This document shows positions 44,106-54,570 of a stretch of DNA of 64,000 nt, one piece after another. A model generated the notes under the pieces. It was not told where the DNA came from and did no database searches. It saw only the letters and a program-made list of their open reading frames with translations. Position 1 is the first letter of the stretch; each line of letters starts with the position of its first letter. The stretch is from contig CANDNT010000001.1 in assembly GCA_947387485.1 (NCBI GenBank), positions 372,001 through 436,000 on the forward strand. The letters run 5' to 3'. Origin of the DNA: Aquimarina rhabdastrellae (GTDB lineage Bacteria; Bacteroidota; Bacteroidia; Flavobacteriales; Flavobacteriaceae). The position numbers were made by a program, and so were the translations under genes.

Positions 44106-44199
44106 CGTCAATAACGTACCTTTTCTATTGAATTAAGCAAGCAATCATTTGGAGAAATCAAACATTTTAATATCTTACACATTCCTAATCTAATAATCA

Positions 44200-45075
44200 A
44201 TGAATACATTTCCTATACTCAATATCAATCAGTTTAAAGGATTTACTAATAGTGCTCATTTTTATGCAAATGATTTTAAAAGTCATTATCTAAAAAATCA
44301 AAAAAAAATATGTGTTCCTCATAAACATGACTTTTTCTTAACAGTGATTTTTACACAAGGATCTGGTATACACGAAATTGACTTTAACCGCTATGAGATT
44401 AAACCCGGAACTGTTTTTATGCTTAAACCTGGTCAAATGCACAATTGGGAATTATCTGAGGACATTGATGGTTATATTTTTTTTCATACACAATCATTTT
44501 ATGATCTAACTTATACACAACGCAGTGTAACCAACTATCCTTTTTACTATTCTTCTCAAAATGCACCATTGATTCATTTTTCATCTGAAGTTTTTGAAGG
44601 CATTATTCCTTTCTTTAAATGTATACTTAATGAATATCGTACAGATCAACTATTAAAGCAGAATAAAATCTGTAGTTTAATTGATTTGATTTACATCGAA
44701 ATATCTAGACACTATTTACAACAGGAACAAAATCAAACTTCGACATCTAGTCATTATGCACTAAAAGTACAAGAGTTAGAGCTATTAATAGATACTCATT
44801 TTATCCAAGAAAAATCACCTCATCAATATGCAGAATGGATGCATATGAGCACCAATCACCTTAACCGAATTACTAAAGCTGTTCTTAATAAAACTACTAC
44901 TGAGTTAATTACCGATAGGGTTATTCTTGAAGCCAAACGCTTATTAATTCACTCTAAAGAATCCTTTGCTATCATCGCCTCAAAATTAGGATATGATGAT
45001 TATGCTTATTTTTCTAGAATTTTTAAAAATAAGTGTAATGAAACTCCTTCTCAGTTTTTACGTAAATATCAATAG
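44200..45075 (+). CDS. AraC-family transcriptional regulator
   Basis: 291 aa. Residues 1-150 form a cupin-like sensor (VPHKHDFFLTVIFTQGSG, IKPGTVFMLKPGQMHNWEL), which usually binds a small organic ligand. Residues about 190-291 hold the two AraC helix-turn-helices, with HMSTNHLNRITKAVLNKT and IASKLGYDDYAYFSRIFKNK. Its regulon cannot be read; it converges with the his operon (16 nt between stops). Confidence 0.9.
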   Translation: MNTFPILNINQFKGFTNSAHFYANDFKSHYLKNQKKICVPHKHDFFLTVIFTQGSGIHEIDFNRYEIKPGTVFMLKPGQMHNWELSEDIDGYIFFHTQSFYDLTYTQRSVTNYPFYYSSQNAPLIHFSSEVFEGIIPFFKCILNEYRTDQLLKQNKICSLIDLIYIEISRHYLQQEQNQTSTSSHYALKVQELELLIDTHFIQEKSPHQYAEWMHMSTNHLNRITKAVLNKTTTELITDRVILEAKRLLIHSKESFAIIASKLGYDDYAYFSRIFKNKCNETPSQFLRKYQ

Positions 45076-45091
45076 CTTATTTTACCTAATA

Positions 45092-45700
45092 CTATTTATG
45101 CCTTTCTTCTAATACTTTAATAACATCATTAAAACGATATCCTTTTGCTTGTAATAAAATCAAATAATGAAATAGTAAATCTGCACTTTCATTTAAAAAT
45201 AATTCTTCATTATCATCTTTAGCCTCAATAACAACTTCTACAGCCTCTTCTCCTACTTTTTGAGCTATTTTATTTATTCCTTTATTAAAAAGAGAAGCTA
45301 CATAACTAGTCGTCTCTTCTTTATTTTCAAATTGTGCTTTTCTATCTGCTATAACTGTTTCAAGTTGAGAAACAAATCCATATTCCTTTGTATTCTGTTT
45401 TCCCCAACAGGTATCTGTTCCTGTATGACATGTAGGTCCTACTGGATTTACTTTGATTAGTAAGGTATCTTGATCACAATCATTTTCTATTGTCACCAAG
45501 TTCAAATAATTACCACTTTCTTCTCCTTTGGTCCATAATCGCTGCTTACTGCGACTATAGAATGTTACTTTTTTAGTCGCTAGTGTTTTCTCATATGCCT
45601 CAAGATTCATATATCCCAACATTAATACATTTAAGGTTCGTGCATCTTGAATAATAGCGGGTACTAATCCATCACTATTTTTATTAAAGTCAATGTTCAT
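45092..45700 (-). CDS. hisIE: bifunctional phosphoribosyl-AMP cyclohydrolase / phosphoribosyl-ATP pyrophosphatase
   Basis: 202 aa, fused as usual in Bacteroidota. The HisI half (1-105) has the conserved TFYSRSKQRLWTKGEESG and TCHTGTDTCWG Zn ligands; the HisE half (about 110-202) has KVGEEAVEVVIEAKDDN and NESADLLFHYLILLQAKG. They carry out steps 2 and 3 of histidine synthesis. It is the last gene of the his operon, 11 nt after hisF. Confidence 0.95.
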   Translation of the reverse strand: MNIDFNKNSDGLVPAIIQDARTLNVLMLGYMNLEAYEKTLATKKVTFYSRSKQRLWTKGEESGNYLNLVTIENDCDQDTLLIKVNPVGPTCHTGTDTCWGKQNTKEYGFVSQLETVIADRKAQFENKEETTSYVASLFNKGINKIAQKVGEEAVEVVIEAKDDNEELFLNESADLLFHYLILLQAKGYRFNDVIKVLEERHK

Positions 45701-45711
45701 TTGTTTTCTTT

Positions 45712-46470
45712 TTAAACTAATCGCATTGCGATTCCTTGTTTTTGCAATTCATTTTTTAAAACTGGTATTTCAATCTCTTTAAAGTGAAATACGCTGGCCG
45801 CTAGTGCGGCATCGGCGTTACCTTCTTTGAAGGTATCGGCGAAATGTGTAATGTTTCCTGCTCCTCCAGAGGCTATGATTGGTATATTTACTGTTCTGGT
45901 TAATTGTGCTAAAGCTTTGTTTGCAAAACCATTCTTGGTTCCATCATGATCCATTGATGTAAATAAAATTTCGCCTGCACCTCTTTCTTCAACCTCTTTT
46001 GCCCAATCAAATAAATCCAAATCGGTAGCTACTTTACCTCCTACTAGATGAACTTTCCATTGACCATCAATTTGTTTTGCATCTATAGCTACTGTAATAC
46101 ATTGACTCCCGAACTTTGCTACCAATTCATTTATTAGTACTGGTCTTTTTACTGCAGAGGAGTTAATAGATACCTTATCTGCACCATTTTGCAGTAATAT
46201 CGCTACATCTTCTATAGAAGAAATACCTCCTCCTACCGTAAATGGTATATTTACTTTTTCTGCAACTCTCAATACCAAATCGGCTAACGTCTTTCTTCGC
46301 TCTTCGGTTGCTGATATATCTAAAAAAACTAATTCGTCTGCTCCTGTCTTTGCATATAATGCTGCCAATTCTACAGGATCTCCAGCATCTCTTAGCGCAA
46401 CAAAGTTGACTCCTTTAACTGTTCTTCCGTTTTTGATATCTAGGCAAGGGATTATTCGTTTTGTAATCAT
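45712..46470 (-). CDS. hisF: imidazole glycerol phosphate synthase, cyclase subunit
   Basis: 252 aa TIM barrel. [15 protein letters not shown] with the catalytic Asp near the N-terminus, [11 protein letters not shown], and the second catalytic Asp in [12 protein letters not shown] are visible; IIASGGAG closes the phosphate site. It receives ammonia from HisH to make IGP and AICAR. Spacing to hisA is 3 nt. Confidence 0.97.
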   Translation of the reverse strand: MITKRIIPCLDIKNGRTVKGVNFVALRDAGDPVELAALYAKTGADELVFLDISATEERRKTLADLVLRVAEKVNIPFTVGGGISSIEDVAILLQNGADKVSINSSAVKRPVLINELVAKFGSQCITVAIDAKQIDGQWKVHLVGGKVATDLDLFDWAKEVEERGAGEILFTSMDHDGTKNGFANKALAQLTRTVNIPIIASGGAGNITHFADTFKEGNADAALAASVFHFKEIEIPVLKNELQKQGIAMRLV

Positions 46471-46473
46471 CTT

Positions 46474-47202
46474 TTAATTGATTTCTAGGATAAATTGCTC
46501 TAATTGTTTTAATGAAATACGGTTTTCATAAATTGCCTTTCCTATAATAACTCCTTCACATCCTATTTCTGCTAAACGAGGTAATTCATCAAAACTTGAA
46601 ATTCCGCCCGAAGCGATTAACTTTAGGTCTGCTATACTTGCTAAAATTCTTTTATATAAATCAAAAGCTGGTCCTTGTAACATACCATCCTTACTTATAT
46701 CTGTACAAATCACGTATGCAATTCCTTTTGTTTTGTATTCTTGTATAAATGGGATTAATTCATGATCAGACGCTTCTTGCCAACCATTTATCGCAATTTT
46801 TTCTTTATCAGCATCTGCTCCCAGAATAATCTTTGCTGCTCCGTATTTATGAATCCAACTTTGAAATACTTCTGGATTTTTAACTGCTATGCTTCCTCCT
46901 GTAATTTGTTTTGCTCCACTTTCAAAAGCTATATAGAGATCTTCATCTGTTTTTAATCCTCCTCCAAAATCTATACTCAAATTAGTTTTGGTAGCTATCT
47001 GCTCTAGTATTTTATAATTGACTATATGACTCGATTTTGCTCCATCTAAATCAACCAAGTGTAGGTTTTCTATACCGTGTGCTTCAAATGCTTTGGCTAC
47101 TTCTAGAGGGTTTTCGTTATATACTTTTTTAGTATTGTAATCTCCTTTAGAAAGACGTACACATTTTCCGTCGATAATATCTATTGCTGGTATTATTCTC
47201 AT
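46474..47202 (-). CDS. hisA: ProFAR isomerase
   Basis: 242 aa TIM barrel. [15 protein letters not shown] (catalytic Asp), [13 protein letters not shown] and the second Asp in [12 protein letters not shown], then IASGGISS. It isomerises ProFAR to PRFAR. The gap to hisH is 44 nt, the longest within the operon. Confidence 0.97.
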   Translation of the reverse strand: MRIIPAIDIIDGKCVRLSKGDYNTKKVYNENPLEVAKAFEAHGIENLHLVDLDGAKSSHIVNYKILEQIATKTNLSIDFGGGLKTDEDLYIAFESGAKQITGGSIAVKNPEVFQSWIHKYGAAKIILGADADKEKIAINGWQEASDHELIPFIQEYKTKGIAYVICTDISKDGMLQGPAFDLYKRILASIADLKLIASGGISSFDELPRLAEIGCEGVIIGKAIYENRISLKQLEQFILEIN

Positions 47203-47246
47203 GTTTTGTAATCTTTGTGACTAAACTGAATATTGTTTTAATCTAT

Positions 47247-47828
47247 TTAAAGTGATAAAAAATTATTTAGAATTTGAGCTCCTACAGTACTACTTTTCTC
47301 TGGATGAAATTGAGTTCCATAAAAATTATCTTTTTGTAGTGCTGTAGAATATTCTAATTCATAATAACTTCTTGCTACAGTGGTTTCATGTATAGGTGCA
47401 TAATAACTGTGTACTAAATAAACATATTCTTGTTCTTTAATATCTTTAAACAATACTGAGTCTAACTTTTCTATCGTATTCCATCCAATTTGAGGTACTT
47501 TAACTGTATTTGTAAATCGTTTTACAGATACATCAAATATTCCTAATCCATCGGTATCACCTTCGGCTGTATAATTACACATTAATTGCATACCTAGACA
47601 AATCCCTAATACCGGTTGTTTAAGCTCTGGTACTATTTTATGTAATCCTGTTGCTTTTAGTTTTTGCATAGCACTACTAGCTTCGCCTACTCCTGGAAAT
47701 ATAACTTTATCTGCTGCTTTTATTACTTCTGGATCATTACTAAGCTCTGCTGTAAATCCTAATCGTTTGATTGCAAATTTTATACTTTGGATATTCCCAG
47801 CTCCATAATCTATAATAACTATTTTCAT
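47247..47828 (-). CDS. hisH: imidazole glycerol phosphate synthase, glutaminase subunit
   Basis: 193 aa. Class I glutamine amidotransferase: the nucleophile Cys is in PVLGICLGMQLM, the catalytic His-Glu in GTQFHPEKSS. It supplies NH3 to HisF. Its start overlaps hisB by one base. Confidence 0.97.
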   Translation of the reverse strand: MKIVIIDYGAGNIQSIKFAIKRLGFTAELSNDPEVIKAADKVIFPGVGEASSAMQKLKATGLHKIVPELKQPVLGICLGMQLMCNYTAEGDTDGLGIFDVSVKRFTNTVKVPQIGWNTIEKLDSVLFKDIKEQEYVYLVHSYYAPIHETTVARSYYELEYSTALQKDNFYGTQFHPEKSSTVGAQILNNFLSL

Positions 47829-48967
47829 TATAAAACTCCTTTGGTTGATGGTAAGATCATTTTATCAGTATCTCGTTTTACAGCAGCTTTGATAGCTTTG
47901 GCGAAAGCCTTAAAAATAGCTTCTATCTTATGGTGTTCATTTATACCTTCTGCCTTGATATTTAAATTAGCTTTAGCCCCATCTGTAAAGGATTTAAAGA
48001 AGTGGTAAAACATTTCTGTAGGCATTTTTCCTATCATCTCTCTTTTAAAATCTGCATCCCATACCAACCAGTTTCTTCCTCCAAAATCTATAGCTACTTG
48101 TGCTAAACAATCATCCATTGGTAAACAAAATCCATAACGCTCTATGCCTAATTTATTACCTAAAGCATTTGCAAATACTTCACCCAGAGCGATTGCAGTA
48201 TCTTCTATGGTATGGTGTTCATCTACTTCTAGATCTCCTTTTACGATAATATCAAGATCCATTTGTCCGTGTCTTGCAATTTGATCTAGCATATGATCAA
48301 AAAAAGCAATTCCTGTTTCTATCTTACTTTTACCTACACCATCTAAGTTTAATCGTATATAGATATCTGTCTCGTTTGTAGTTCTTACTGTTTCTGCTAC
48401 TCTATCATTTAATTTTAAGTACTCATATATTTTTTGCCAATCGTTACTTTCTAACCCTATATAATCATCTAATGCAGCTCTCGTTGTTGTAATCTCATTT
48501 GTTCCTAGATTGGTATTATCATTTATAAAAACACCTTTGGCGCCTAGATTTTTTGCCAATTCTATATCGGTTAATCGATCTCCTATCACAAAAGATTTTG
48601 ATAAGTCATAAGCCTCAGAAAAATACTCGGTAAGTAAGCCTGTTCCAGGTTTTCTAGTATTTGCATTTTGATGTGGATAAGTGCGATCAATAAAAACTTT
48701 GTCAAAAACTACGCCTTCATTTTCAAATGATTTCATGATAAAATTATGTACTGGCCAAAAAGTATCTTCTGGAAATCCTGCCGTTCCTAAACCGTCTTGA
48801 TTAGTAATCATAACCAATTCATAATCTAATTCTTTGGCTATTTTTCCTAAATACGTAAATGCTTTAGGATAAAAAATCATTTTTTCGAATGCATCAATTT
48901 GCTCATCTGCAGTCTCTTTAATGATTGTTCCATCTCTGTCTATAAATAATACTTTTTTCTTTTTCAT
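47828..48967 (-). CDS. hisB: bifunctional histidinol-phosphatase / imidazoleglycerol-phosphate dehydratase
   Basis: 379 aa. HAD-type phosphatase domain at the N-terminus ([37 protein letters not shown]), then the IGPD domain ([27 protein letters not shown]) from about 185. Both steps 6 and 8 of the pathway are therefore encoded by one gene, as in enterobacteria and many Bacteroidota. Confidence 0.96.
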   Translation of the reverse strand: MKKKKVLFIDRDGTIIKETADEQIDAFEKMIFYPKAFTYLGKIAKELDYELVMITNQDGLGTAGFPEDTFWPVHNFIMKSFENEGVVFDKVFIDRTYPHQNANTRKPGTGLLTEYFSEAYDLSKSFVIGDRLTDIELAKNLGAKGVFINDNTNLGTNEITTTRAALDDYIGLESNDWQKIYEYLKLNDRVAETVRTTNETDIYIRLNLDGVGKSKIETGIAFFDHMLDQIARHGQMDLDIIVKGDLEVDEHHTIEDTAIALGEVFANALGNKLGIERYGFCLPMDDCLAQVAIDFGGRNWLVWDADFKREMIGKMPTEMFYHFFKSFTDGAKANLNIKAEGINEHHKIEAIFKAFAKAIKAAVKRDTDKMILPSTKGVL

Positions 48968-48969
48968 AA

Positions 48970-50022
48970 CTAAGCTATTGCTTTTAATGCTTTAATAAGT
49001 TTTGTGTTCTCTGTTGTGGTTCCTATAGTTAACCTCAATGTATTTTTACATAAGGGCTGGTTTGTTCTATTTCTTATTACAATTCCTTTTGCTATTAATT
49101 CTTGATAACGCTGTGTTGCATTATCTACTTCTATCAAAATAAAATTAGCCTCGGTAGGGTAAATTGTTTTAATATAAGGTATTGTCTCTAACGCTTTTGT
49201 TAATACTGTTCTTTCTTCTATAATATTCTTAATTTCTCGCTTTACACTATCGATAGCTTCTAATCGCTGCTTTGCTTTTATCTGCGTTAATTCATTTACA
49301 TTATAGGGTGGTTTTATTTTTTGTAACACTGCTATAATCTGAGCACTTGCATAACAACATCCTAAACGTATTCCCGCCATTCCGTATGCTTTTGAAAATG
49401 TTTGCGTAATCACCAAATTAGGATAGTTTTCTAATTGTGTTATCCAACTTTCTTGTGCTGCAAAATCTATATAAGCTTCGTCTATTACTACTAAACCATT
49501 AAATCCTTCTAAAAGTTGTATCACCTGCTCTTTTTTAAAGCTATTTCCTGTAGGATTATTAGGGGAACATAAAAACAGTATTTTACTCTTATTGTCTGCT
49601 GTTTCCAGAATTTGAGCTACATCTGGTTGAAATGACCTTGTCAAGAGTACTTTTTTATTTTCTACGGCATTTATAGTTGCTAATACGTTATACATTCCGT
49701 AAGTAGGTGGTAATGTGATTATATTATCTTCTTTAGGTTCACAGAAGGCTCTAAATAACAAATCCAAAATTTCGTCACTACCATTTCCTAATAGTATTTG
49801 AGCTTTATCAACTCCCTTTTGTTTAGCCAAAAGTTCTTTTAGTTCATTTTGATGTGGATCAGGGTATCTATTAATTTGTGTTTCAAAAGGGTTTTCGTTA
49901 GCATCCAGAAAAGTCATTGGACTTCCTGTTGATATATATTCATCTCTAGCCGATGAGTATGGTTGCAATACTTTTACATTTTCTCTTATCAAAGTATCTA
50001 TATCAAAATTTACAGTTTGCAT
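48970..50022 (-). CDS. hisC: histidinol-phosphate aminotransferase
   Basis: 350 aa, fold-type I PLP enzyme. The PLP lysine is in [14 protein letters not shown], with [13 protein letters not shown] and CSPNNPTGN also conserved. Converts imidazole-acetol phosphate and glutamate into histidinol phosphate. It is 4 nt from hisD. Confidence 0.96.
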   Translation of the reverse strand: MQTVNFDIDTLIRENVKVLQPYSSARDEYISTGSPMTFLDANENPFETQINRYPDPHQNELKELLAKQKGVDKAQILLGNGSDEILDLLFRAFCEPKEDNIITLPPTYGMYNVLATINAVENKKVLLTRSFQPDVAQILETADNKSKILFLCSPNNPTGNSFKKEQVIQLLEGFNGLVVIDEAYIDFAAQESWITQLENYPNLVITQTFSKAYGMAGIRLGCCYASAQIIAVLQKIKPPYNVNELTQIKAKQRLEAIDSVKREIKNIIEERTVLTKALETIPYIKTIYPTEANFILIEVDNATQRYQELIAKGIVIRNRTNQPLCKNTLRLTIGTTTENTKLIKALKAIA

Positions 50023-50026
50023 TGAT

Positions 50027-51313
50027 TTAAGATTTTAAAGCGTTTAAACGTAAGCTCACAGCATTTTTATGCGCTTGAAGTCCTTCTGCTTCCGCCATTA
50101 ACTCTATCGTTCGTCCTATGTTTTGAATTCCTTCTGAAGTGATTTTTTGAAAAGTCATCGACTTCATAAAACTGTCTAGATTTACTCCACTATATTGTTT
50201 TGCATAACCATTGGTAGGTAATGTATGATTTGTACCCGAAGCATAATCTCCAGCACTCTCGGGAGTATAATTTCCTATAAAGACAGAACCTGCATTACGT
50301 ATATTATTTACATAGTAATCTTCATTTTCTACACATACAATAAAGTGCTCTGGTCCATAGTCATTAATTAACTCCATGGCTTTTTCATCATTCTCTACAT
50401 AAATCAATTTTGAATTTTGGATAGCCGCTGTTGCTATTTCTTTACGTGGTAATAAAGACAATTGTTTATATACTTCGTCTTCTACTGCATTAATCATATC
50501 TTGTGATGTACTCACTAAGATAACCTGACTATCTACACCATGTTCTGCTTGACTCAATAAATCTGAAGCTACAAAAGAAGCCTCTGCACTGTCATCTGCT
50601 ACCACTAATAACTCACTTGGTCCTGCTGGCATGTCTATCGCTACACCATATTGTGTTGCTACCTGTTTTGCTATAGTTACATATTGATTTCCTGGACCAA
50701 AAATCTTATATACTTGCGGTATACTTGCTGTACCAAAAGTCATTGCCGCTATAGCTTGTATTCCGCCTACTTTAAAGATTTTATCGATTCCGCATAAAGC
50801 TGCTGTATATAAAATTGCTGGATTGATTTCTCCTTTTTCATTAGGAGGTGTACATAATATAATTTCTTTACATCCTGCTAATTTTGCCGGTATAGCCAAC
50901 ATTAGTATAGTAGAAAATAGCGGAGCTGTTCCTCCTGGTATATACAAACCTACTTTTTCTATCGCTCGTTTTTCTTGCCAACAGGTTACTCCTTGAGTAG
51001 TTTCTATAATAACCTTTTCTGTTTGTTGTGCTGCATGAAAAGCTTCTATATTATTTTTTGCTACTTGTATAGCTTCTTTTAATGATGAAGATACAGCTTG
51101 GTCTGCTGCTGCTATTTCTTTATCACTAACTAATGGCGTTGCTAATGTTACTTTGTCAAATTGAGTAGTATAAGCTTTGATAGCTTCATCTTTGTCTTTG
51201 ATTACAGCTTCAAATACAGTTTTAACAATAGTTTCAATGTCTGCAACAGTTTGTGTTGGTCTTTTTAATATTGTTTCCCAGTTTTTCTTTTCCGGATTTA
51301 TGATCGTCTTCAT
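50027..51313 (-). CDS. hisD: histidinol dehydrogenase
   Basis: 428 aa. GLYIPGGTAPLFSTILMLA, FGPGNQYVTIAKQ, DMPAGPSELLVVADD, and the zinc-binding QAEHGVDSQVILVS, with NYTPESAGDYASGTNHTLPT toward the C-terminus, are all conserved. It oxidises histidinol to histidine in two NAD-dependent steps. Confidence 0.97.
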   Translation of the reverse strand: MKTIINPEKKNWETILKRPTQTVADIETIVKTVFEAVIKDKDEAIKAYTTQFDKVTLATPLVSDKEIAAADQAVSSSLKEAIQVAKNNIEAFHAAQQTEKVIIETTQGVTCWQEKRAIEKVGLYIPGGTAPLFSTILMLAIPAKLAGCKEIILCTPPNEKGEINPAILYTAALCGIDKIFKVGGIQAIAAMTFGTASIPQVYKIFGPGNQYVTIAKQVATQYGVAIDMPAGPSELLVVADDSAEASFVASDLLSQAEHGVDSQVILVSTSQDMINAVEDEVYKQLSLLPRKEIATAAIQNSKLIYVENDEKAMELINDYGPEHFIVCVENEDYYVNNIRNAGSVFIGNYTPESAGDYASGTNHTLPTNGYAKQYSGVNLDSFMKSMTFQKITSEGIQNIGRTIELMAEAEGLQAHKNAVSLRLNALKS

Positions 51314-51328
51314 GAATTCTTTTTTTGC

Positions 51329-52186
51329 TTATAGTACCATTTTTTCTATCGGACAAACTAATATACCTTCTGCTCCTGCAGCTTTGAGTTCATCTATTAC
51401 CTCCCAAAATTCATTCTTTTGAATTACGGTATGTATAGAACTCCATCCTTCTTCTGCCAATGGCAATACGGTAGGGCTTCTCATTCCTGGTAAAAGTTTA
51501 ACTATGGCATCAATTTTATGATTAGGCGCATTTAATAATATATACTTTGATTTACGTGCTTTGAGTACAGATTGAATTCTAAATTCTAACTTCTTTAAAA
51601 TCTTTGATGCTTCATCACTTATCTGTGGAGAGACCGCCAATACTGCTTCAGAAGTAAGCATTACCTCCACTTCTTTAAGGTTATTTTTAAACAACGTACT
51701 TCCGCTAGAAACAATATCACAAATCGCATCTGCTAATCCTATATTAGGAGCTATTTCTACAGAACCTGATATCTGGTGTAATTCTGCAGTTATTCCTTTT
51801 TTTTCTAAATACTGGCGTACCGTATTAGGATATGAAGTTGCTATTTTTTTTCCGTTTAAGTCTGTAATAGCGGTATAGGCTACATCTTTTGGAACTGCTA
51901 GAGAAACTCTGCATTTTGAAAAATCAAGCCTTTGACTTATACTGATATCTTCTCCTTTCTCTACTAATACGTTTTCTCCTATAATGGCTATATCCACCAC
52001 TCCATCTCTAAGGTACTGTGGAATATCACCATTGCGTAAAAACATTACTTCAAGCGGAAAATTTCTAGCTAGCGCTTTTAATTGATCTTTTCCATTATCA
52101 ATAGAAATACCACAATCTTTTAAGATTTTGATAGAATCTTCATTAAGACGTCCAGATTTTTGAATAGCAATTTTAATTTTGGTCAT
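51329..52186 (-). CDS. hisG: ATP phosphoribosyltransferase, long form
   Basis: 285 aa, the long HisG_L form with a C-terminal regulatory (ACT-like) domain, so it does not need HisZ. IAIQKSGRLNEDSIKILKDC, VDIAIIGENVLVEKGED, KKIATSYPNTVRQYLE and DAICDIVSSGSTLFKNNL are typical. It catalyses the first committed step and is the usual target of histidine feedback. It is first in the operon, behind the attenuator. Confidence 0.96.
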   Translation of the reverse strand: MTKIKIAIQKSGRLNEDSIKILKDCGISIDNGKDQLKALARNFPLEVMFLRNGDIPQYLRDGVVDIAIIGENVLVEKGEDISISQRLDFSKCRVSLAVPKDVAYTAITDLNGKKIATSYPNTVRQYLEKKGITAELHQISGSVEIAPNIGLADAICDIVSSGSTLFKNNLKEVEVMLTSEAVLAVSPQISDEASKILKKLEFRIQSVLKARKSKYILLNAPNHKIDAIVKLLPGMRSPTVLPLAEEGWSSIHTVIQKNEFWEVIDELKAAGAEGILVCPIEKMVL

Positions 52187-52222
52187 GTCGTTTTTAGTTA
52201 AGTTTGAACAGTTCTAAAAACG

Positions 52223-52255
52223 AAAAAACCCGTTTGAACTGCTCAAACGGGTTTT
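52223..52255 (-). terminator. attenuator terminator of the his operon
   Basis: Minus strand AAAACCCGTTTGA and TCAAACGGGTTTT form a 13-bp stem with a 5-nt loop followed by T residues, located between the leader peptide and hisG, 37 nt before the hisG start. Confidence 0.85.
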
Positions 52256-52285
52256 CTTTATATGATTCATTTACACATACCAGAC

Positions 52286-52342
52286 TTACCTCGCGAGAGC
52301 GATGAAGTAAGAATGATGATGATGTAAAAATATGTTTGTCAT
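52286..52342 (-). CDS. hisL: his operon leader peptide
   Basis: 18 codons: MTNIFLHHHHSYFIALAR, then TAA. Four consecutive CAT codons make it the classic histidine leader peptide: when charged tRNA-His is scarce, the ribosome stalls there and the downstream terminator does not form. It lies 30 nt upstream of the attenuator stem. The same layout is known from enterobacterial his operons; the sequence itself is unrelated. Confidence 0.85.
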   Translation of the reverse strand: MTNIFLHHHHSYFIALAR

Positions 52343-52359
52343 GTCTTTGTTTGTTGCCA

Positions 52360-52367
52360 CAAATCTA
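52360..52367 (-). promoter_or_regulatory. -7 element of the his operon
   Basis: Minus strand TAGATTTG matches TAnnTTTG, 17 nt before the leader ATG. Confidence 0.55.
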
Positions 52368-52518
52368 TATCATTTTTATCTATTTTTTATGGTGTTTTTA
52401 TTTTTTTAACGTTAATTTATCATTACTCAAACATATAACCATCTTTATTTTAAATAATTACAAAAAAAATATAAAACATTTTCGTTAACTTTAAAAAACT
52501 AATTTTAACAATTGATAT

Positions 52519-53445
52519 ATGAAAAACTTTCTACTTGCCTTTTTTGTTTTCTTACTTTGGGCTTTGTTTGGCATGTGGTATCATGCTTGTCATATCAAAG
52601 GTCTCTGCGGAAATACTACTACCGAGCAAACAATAGATCTTGAAGCTCAAAAACAAAAAGAAGCGCTTGCCAAAAAAGCTTATGAAGATAGCATTGCTGC
52701 CATGCGTTTAAAACGAGGATTACTTGCCAAAAATCCCGAAGGAAATACCATTTTTAATTACCCTTCTAATTTTTGTATTCATGTGCAAGATAGTAGCGTA
52801 TACATACCAGAAGATTTAATAGATTTTAGCTCAAAAATTGCGTCTTACATGGGAACTCATCAAAATGAAGAGCTCATTATTGAAGGTTTACAAACAGAAA
52901 GTGAAAGTAAAAAAACACCATCTTATGGTCAATATAGAGCTCAAATTATAAAAAAATTACTTGTTGACGCTGGTATTAATGGGGATAAAATCATTACTAA
53001 AGCAAAAACTGCAACATACACTTATGAGGATGATGGTAAATATCATGGTGGAATTGTATTAAACTTTAATACACTAGATACTAATCGCCTTGCCGAGGTA
53101 GAAAAAGGTATTGCAAATAAAACACTCTATTGTGATTTTGGTCAAAGCGAATTTAAACCTGATGCTACCTTAACCAATTATACTTTAGAACTTAAGAATT
53201 ATTTGATCAAATATCCCAACAAAAAAGTTACTATTATAGGTCATACAGATGATGTTGGTGATCCAGAAGATAATTTGTGGATAGGACAACAACGTGCAAA
53301 ATACGTTTTAAAATATTTGGCTTCTCAAGGAATTGTTACAGAAAAACTAACTGCTAATTCAAAAGGAGAAACCTCACCTATCCTTCCTAATACGTCTAAG
53401 GAAAATAGAGCCAAAAATAGACGAATCGAAATTATTGTAAACTAA
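52519..53445 (+). CDS. OmpA-family protein with two OmpA-like domains
   Basis: 308 aa. A single N-terminal hydrophobic helix (FLLAFFVFLLWALFGMWYHA) anchors it in the inner membrane, followed by a Glu/Lys coiled stretch. Residues about 90-190 are a diverged OmpA-like domain; residues about 200-305 are canonical (FGQSEFKPDATLTNY, KKVTIIGHTDDVGDPEDN, SKENRAKNRRIEIIVN), with the Asp and Arg that bind meso-DAP of peptidoglycan. The next gene follows 15 nt later. Confidence 0.85.
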   Translation: MKNFLLAFFVFLLWALFGMWYHACHIKGLCGNTTTEQTIDLEAQKQKEALAKKAYEDSIAAMRLKRGLLAKNPEGNTIFNYPSNFCIHVQDSSVYIPEDLIDFSSKIASYMGTHQNEELIIEGLQTESESKKTPSYGQYRAQIIKKLLVDAGINGDKIITKAKTATYTYEDDGKYHGGIVLNFNTLDTNRLAEVEKGIANKTLYCDFGQSEFKPDATLTNYTLELKNYLIKYPNKKVTIIGHTDDVGDPEDNLWIGQQRAKYVLKYLASQGIVTEKLTANSKGETSPILPNTSKENRAKNRRIEIIVN

Positions 53446-53460
53446 ATAACCCGCCATACT

Positions 53461-54015
53461 ATGTTTGAAAATATGAACCCTCTTGATAAATCTACTGCTT
53501 GGTTTGAAATCTTCCTGTTAATGCTTGGTGCATTTTTAATAGGCTACTTTTTTGCTCGATATTATTTTAAATCAAAATACAAAGGGTTATTAGATTTATG
53601 TCATGAGGAAAAAGAAAAATTAAAAAAGATAGGATATACCAAAGCTAATACTACTTTTCATAAAGAAACAAAAGAAGACGATACAACTGCCGAAGAAACC
53701 GCTATTAAAGCCGTTAAAACTCGTGAACGTGATGGCTCTTCTACTTCTTCTAATAATCCTCCTCCTGTATTAAATTTTGAGAGTTTTGGTAAAGCAGAAG
53801 CTTCAGAAAAGGATGATTTAAAATTAATAAGTGGTATTGGCCCGTTTATTGAAGAAAAACTGAATAGTATAGGTATTTATACCTTTGATCAAATAAGTCG
53901 TTTTAATACAGAAGATATACAAACGGTAACAGAGCTTATACAGTTCTTTCCTGGTAGAATTGAAAGAGACGACTGGAAAGGTCAAGCTCATTTACTCAAA
54001 AACAGAAAGGAATAG
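53461..54015 (+). CDS. membrane-anchored helix-hairpin-helix protein
   Basis: 184 aa. One transmembrane helix (about 15-31, FEIFLLMLGAFLIGYFFARYY), a charged Ser/Thr/Glu linker (about 40-120), and a C-terminal helix-hairpin-helix domain: LKLISGIGPFIEEKLNSIG then IYTFDQISRFNTEDIQTVTE, resembling the domain attached to some L21/RuvA-type proteins. Probably acts with the upstream OmpA-type protein at the envelope. Function unknown. Confidence 0.72.
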   Translation: MFENMNPLDKSTAWFEIFLLMLGAFLIGYFFARYYFKSKYKGLLDLCHEEKEKLKKIGYTKANTTFHKETKEDDTTAEETAIKAVKTRERDGSSTSSNNPPPVLNFESFGKAEASEKDDLKLISGIGPFIEEKLNSIGIYTFDQISRFNTEDIQTVTELIQFFPGRIERDDWKGQAHLLKNRKE

Positions 54016-54046
54016 TTATTTCTTTCTCTAGATATTATTACTAAAA

Positions 54047-54069
54047 AAAGGCGCTCAATGAGCGCCTTT
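54047..54069. terminator. bidirectional terminator between the HhH gene and rplI
   Basis: AAAGGCGCTC-AAT-GAGCGCCTTT: perfect 10-bp stem, poly-A on the left, T on the right, so it serves both convergent genes. Confidence 0.85.
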
Positions 54070-54094
54070 CAATAATATATAACAACTAAATGTA

Positions 54095-54550
54095 TTATGC
54101 TTCTTTTTGAGCAACTACATCAAATGATGCTGTAGCAATCACTTCTCTGTGGAAACGAACTGCTGCTTCGTATTGCCCAAGACGTTTAATAGTACCTCCA
54201 GGTACGTTAATAAACTTCTTCTCGATTTGGATTCCTTCTTTTCCTAAAGCTTCAGCTAAATCGATGTTTGAAACAGATCCAAATAATTTATCTCCAGCTC
54301 CTGCTTTTGCAGCAATTTTAATTTCTAAACTAGCTAATTTAGAAGCTAATGCTTGAGCATCTTCGATCTCTTTCTTTTCTTTGAATGCACGTTGCTTTAA
54401 ATTCTCTGCTAAAACTTTTTTTGCAGAAGGAGTCGCTAATACAGCAAATCCTTGAGGAATTAAATAGTTACGTCCATAACCGTTTTTCACTTCTACTACA
54501 TCGTCTGCGAATCCTAGATTCTCAACGTCTCTTTTTAATATAACTTCCAT
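54095..54550 (-). CDS. rplI: 50S ribosomal protein L9
   Basis: 151 aa. MEVILKRDVENLGFADDVVEVKNGYGRNYLIPQGFA is the L9 N-terminal signature; the long connecting helix and C-terminal domain follow at usual length. It binds 23S rRNA domain V. Third gene of the rpsF-rpsR-rplI operon. Confidence 0.98.
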   Translation of the reverse strand: MEVILKRDVENLGFADDVVEVKNGYGRNYLIPQGFAVLATPSAKKVLAENLKQRAFKEKKEIEDAQALASKLASLEIKIAAKAGAGDKLFGSVSNIDLAEALGKEGIQIEKKFINVPGGTIKRLGQYEAAVRFHREVIATASFDVVAQKEA

Positions 54551-54570
54551 AGTATATATAAACGGTTTTA

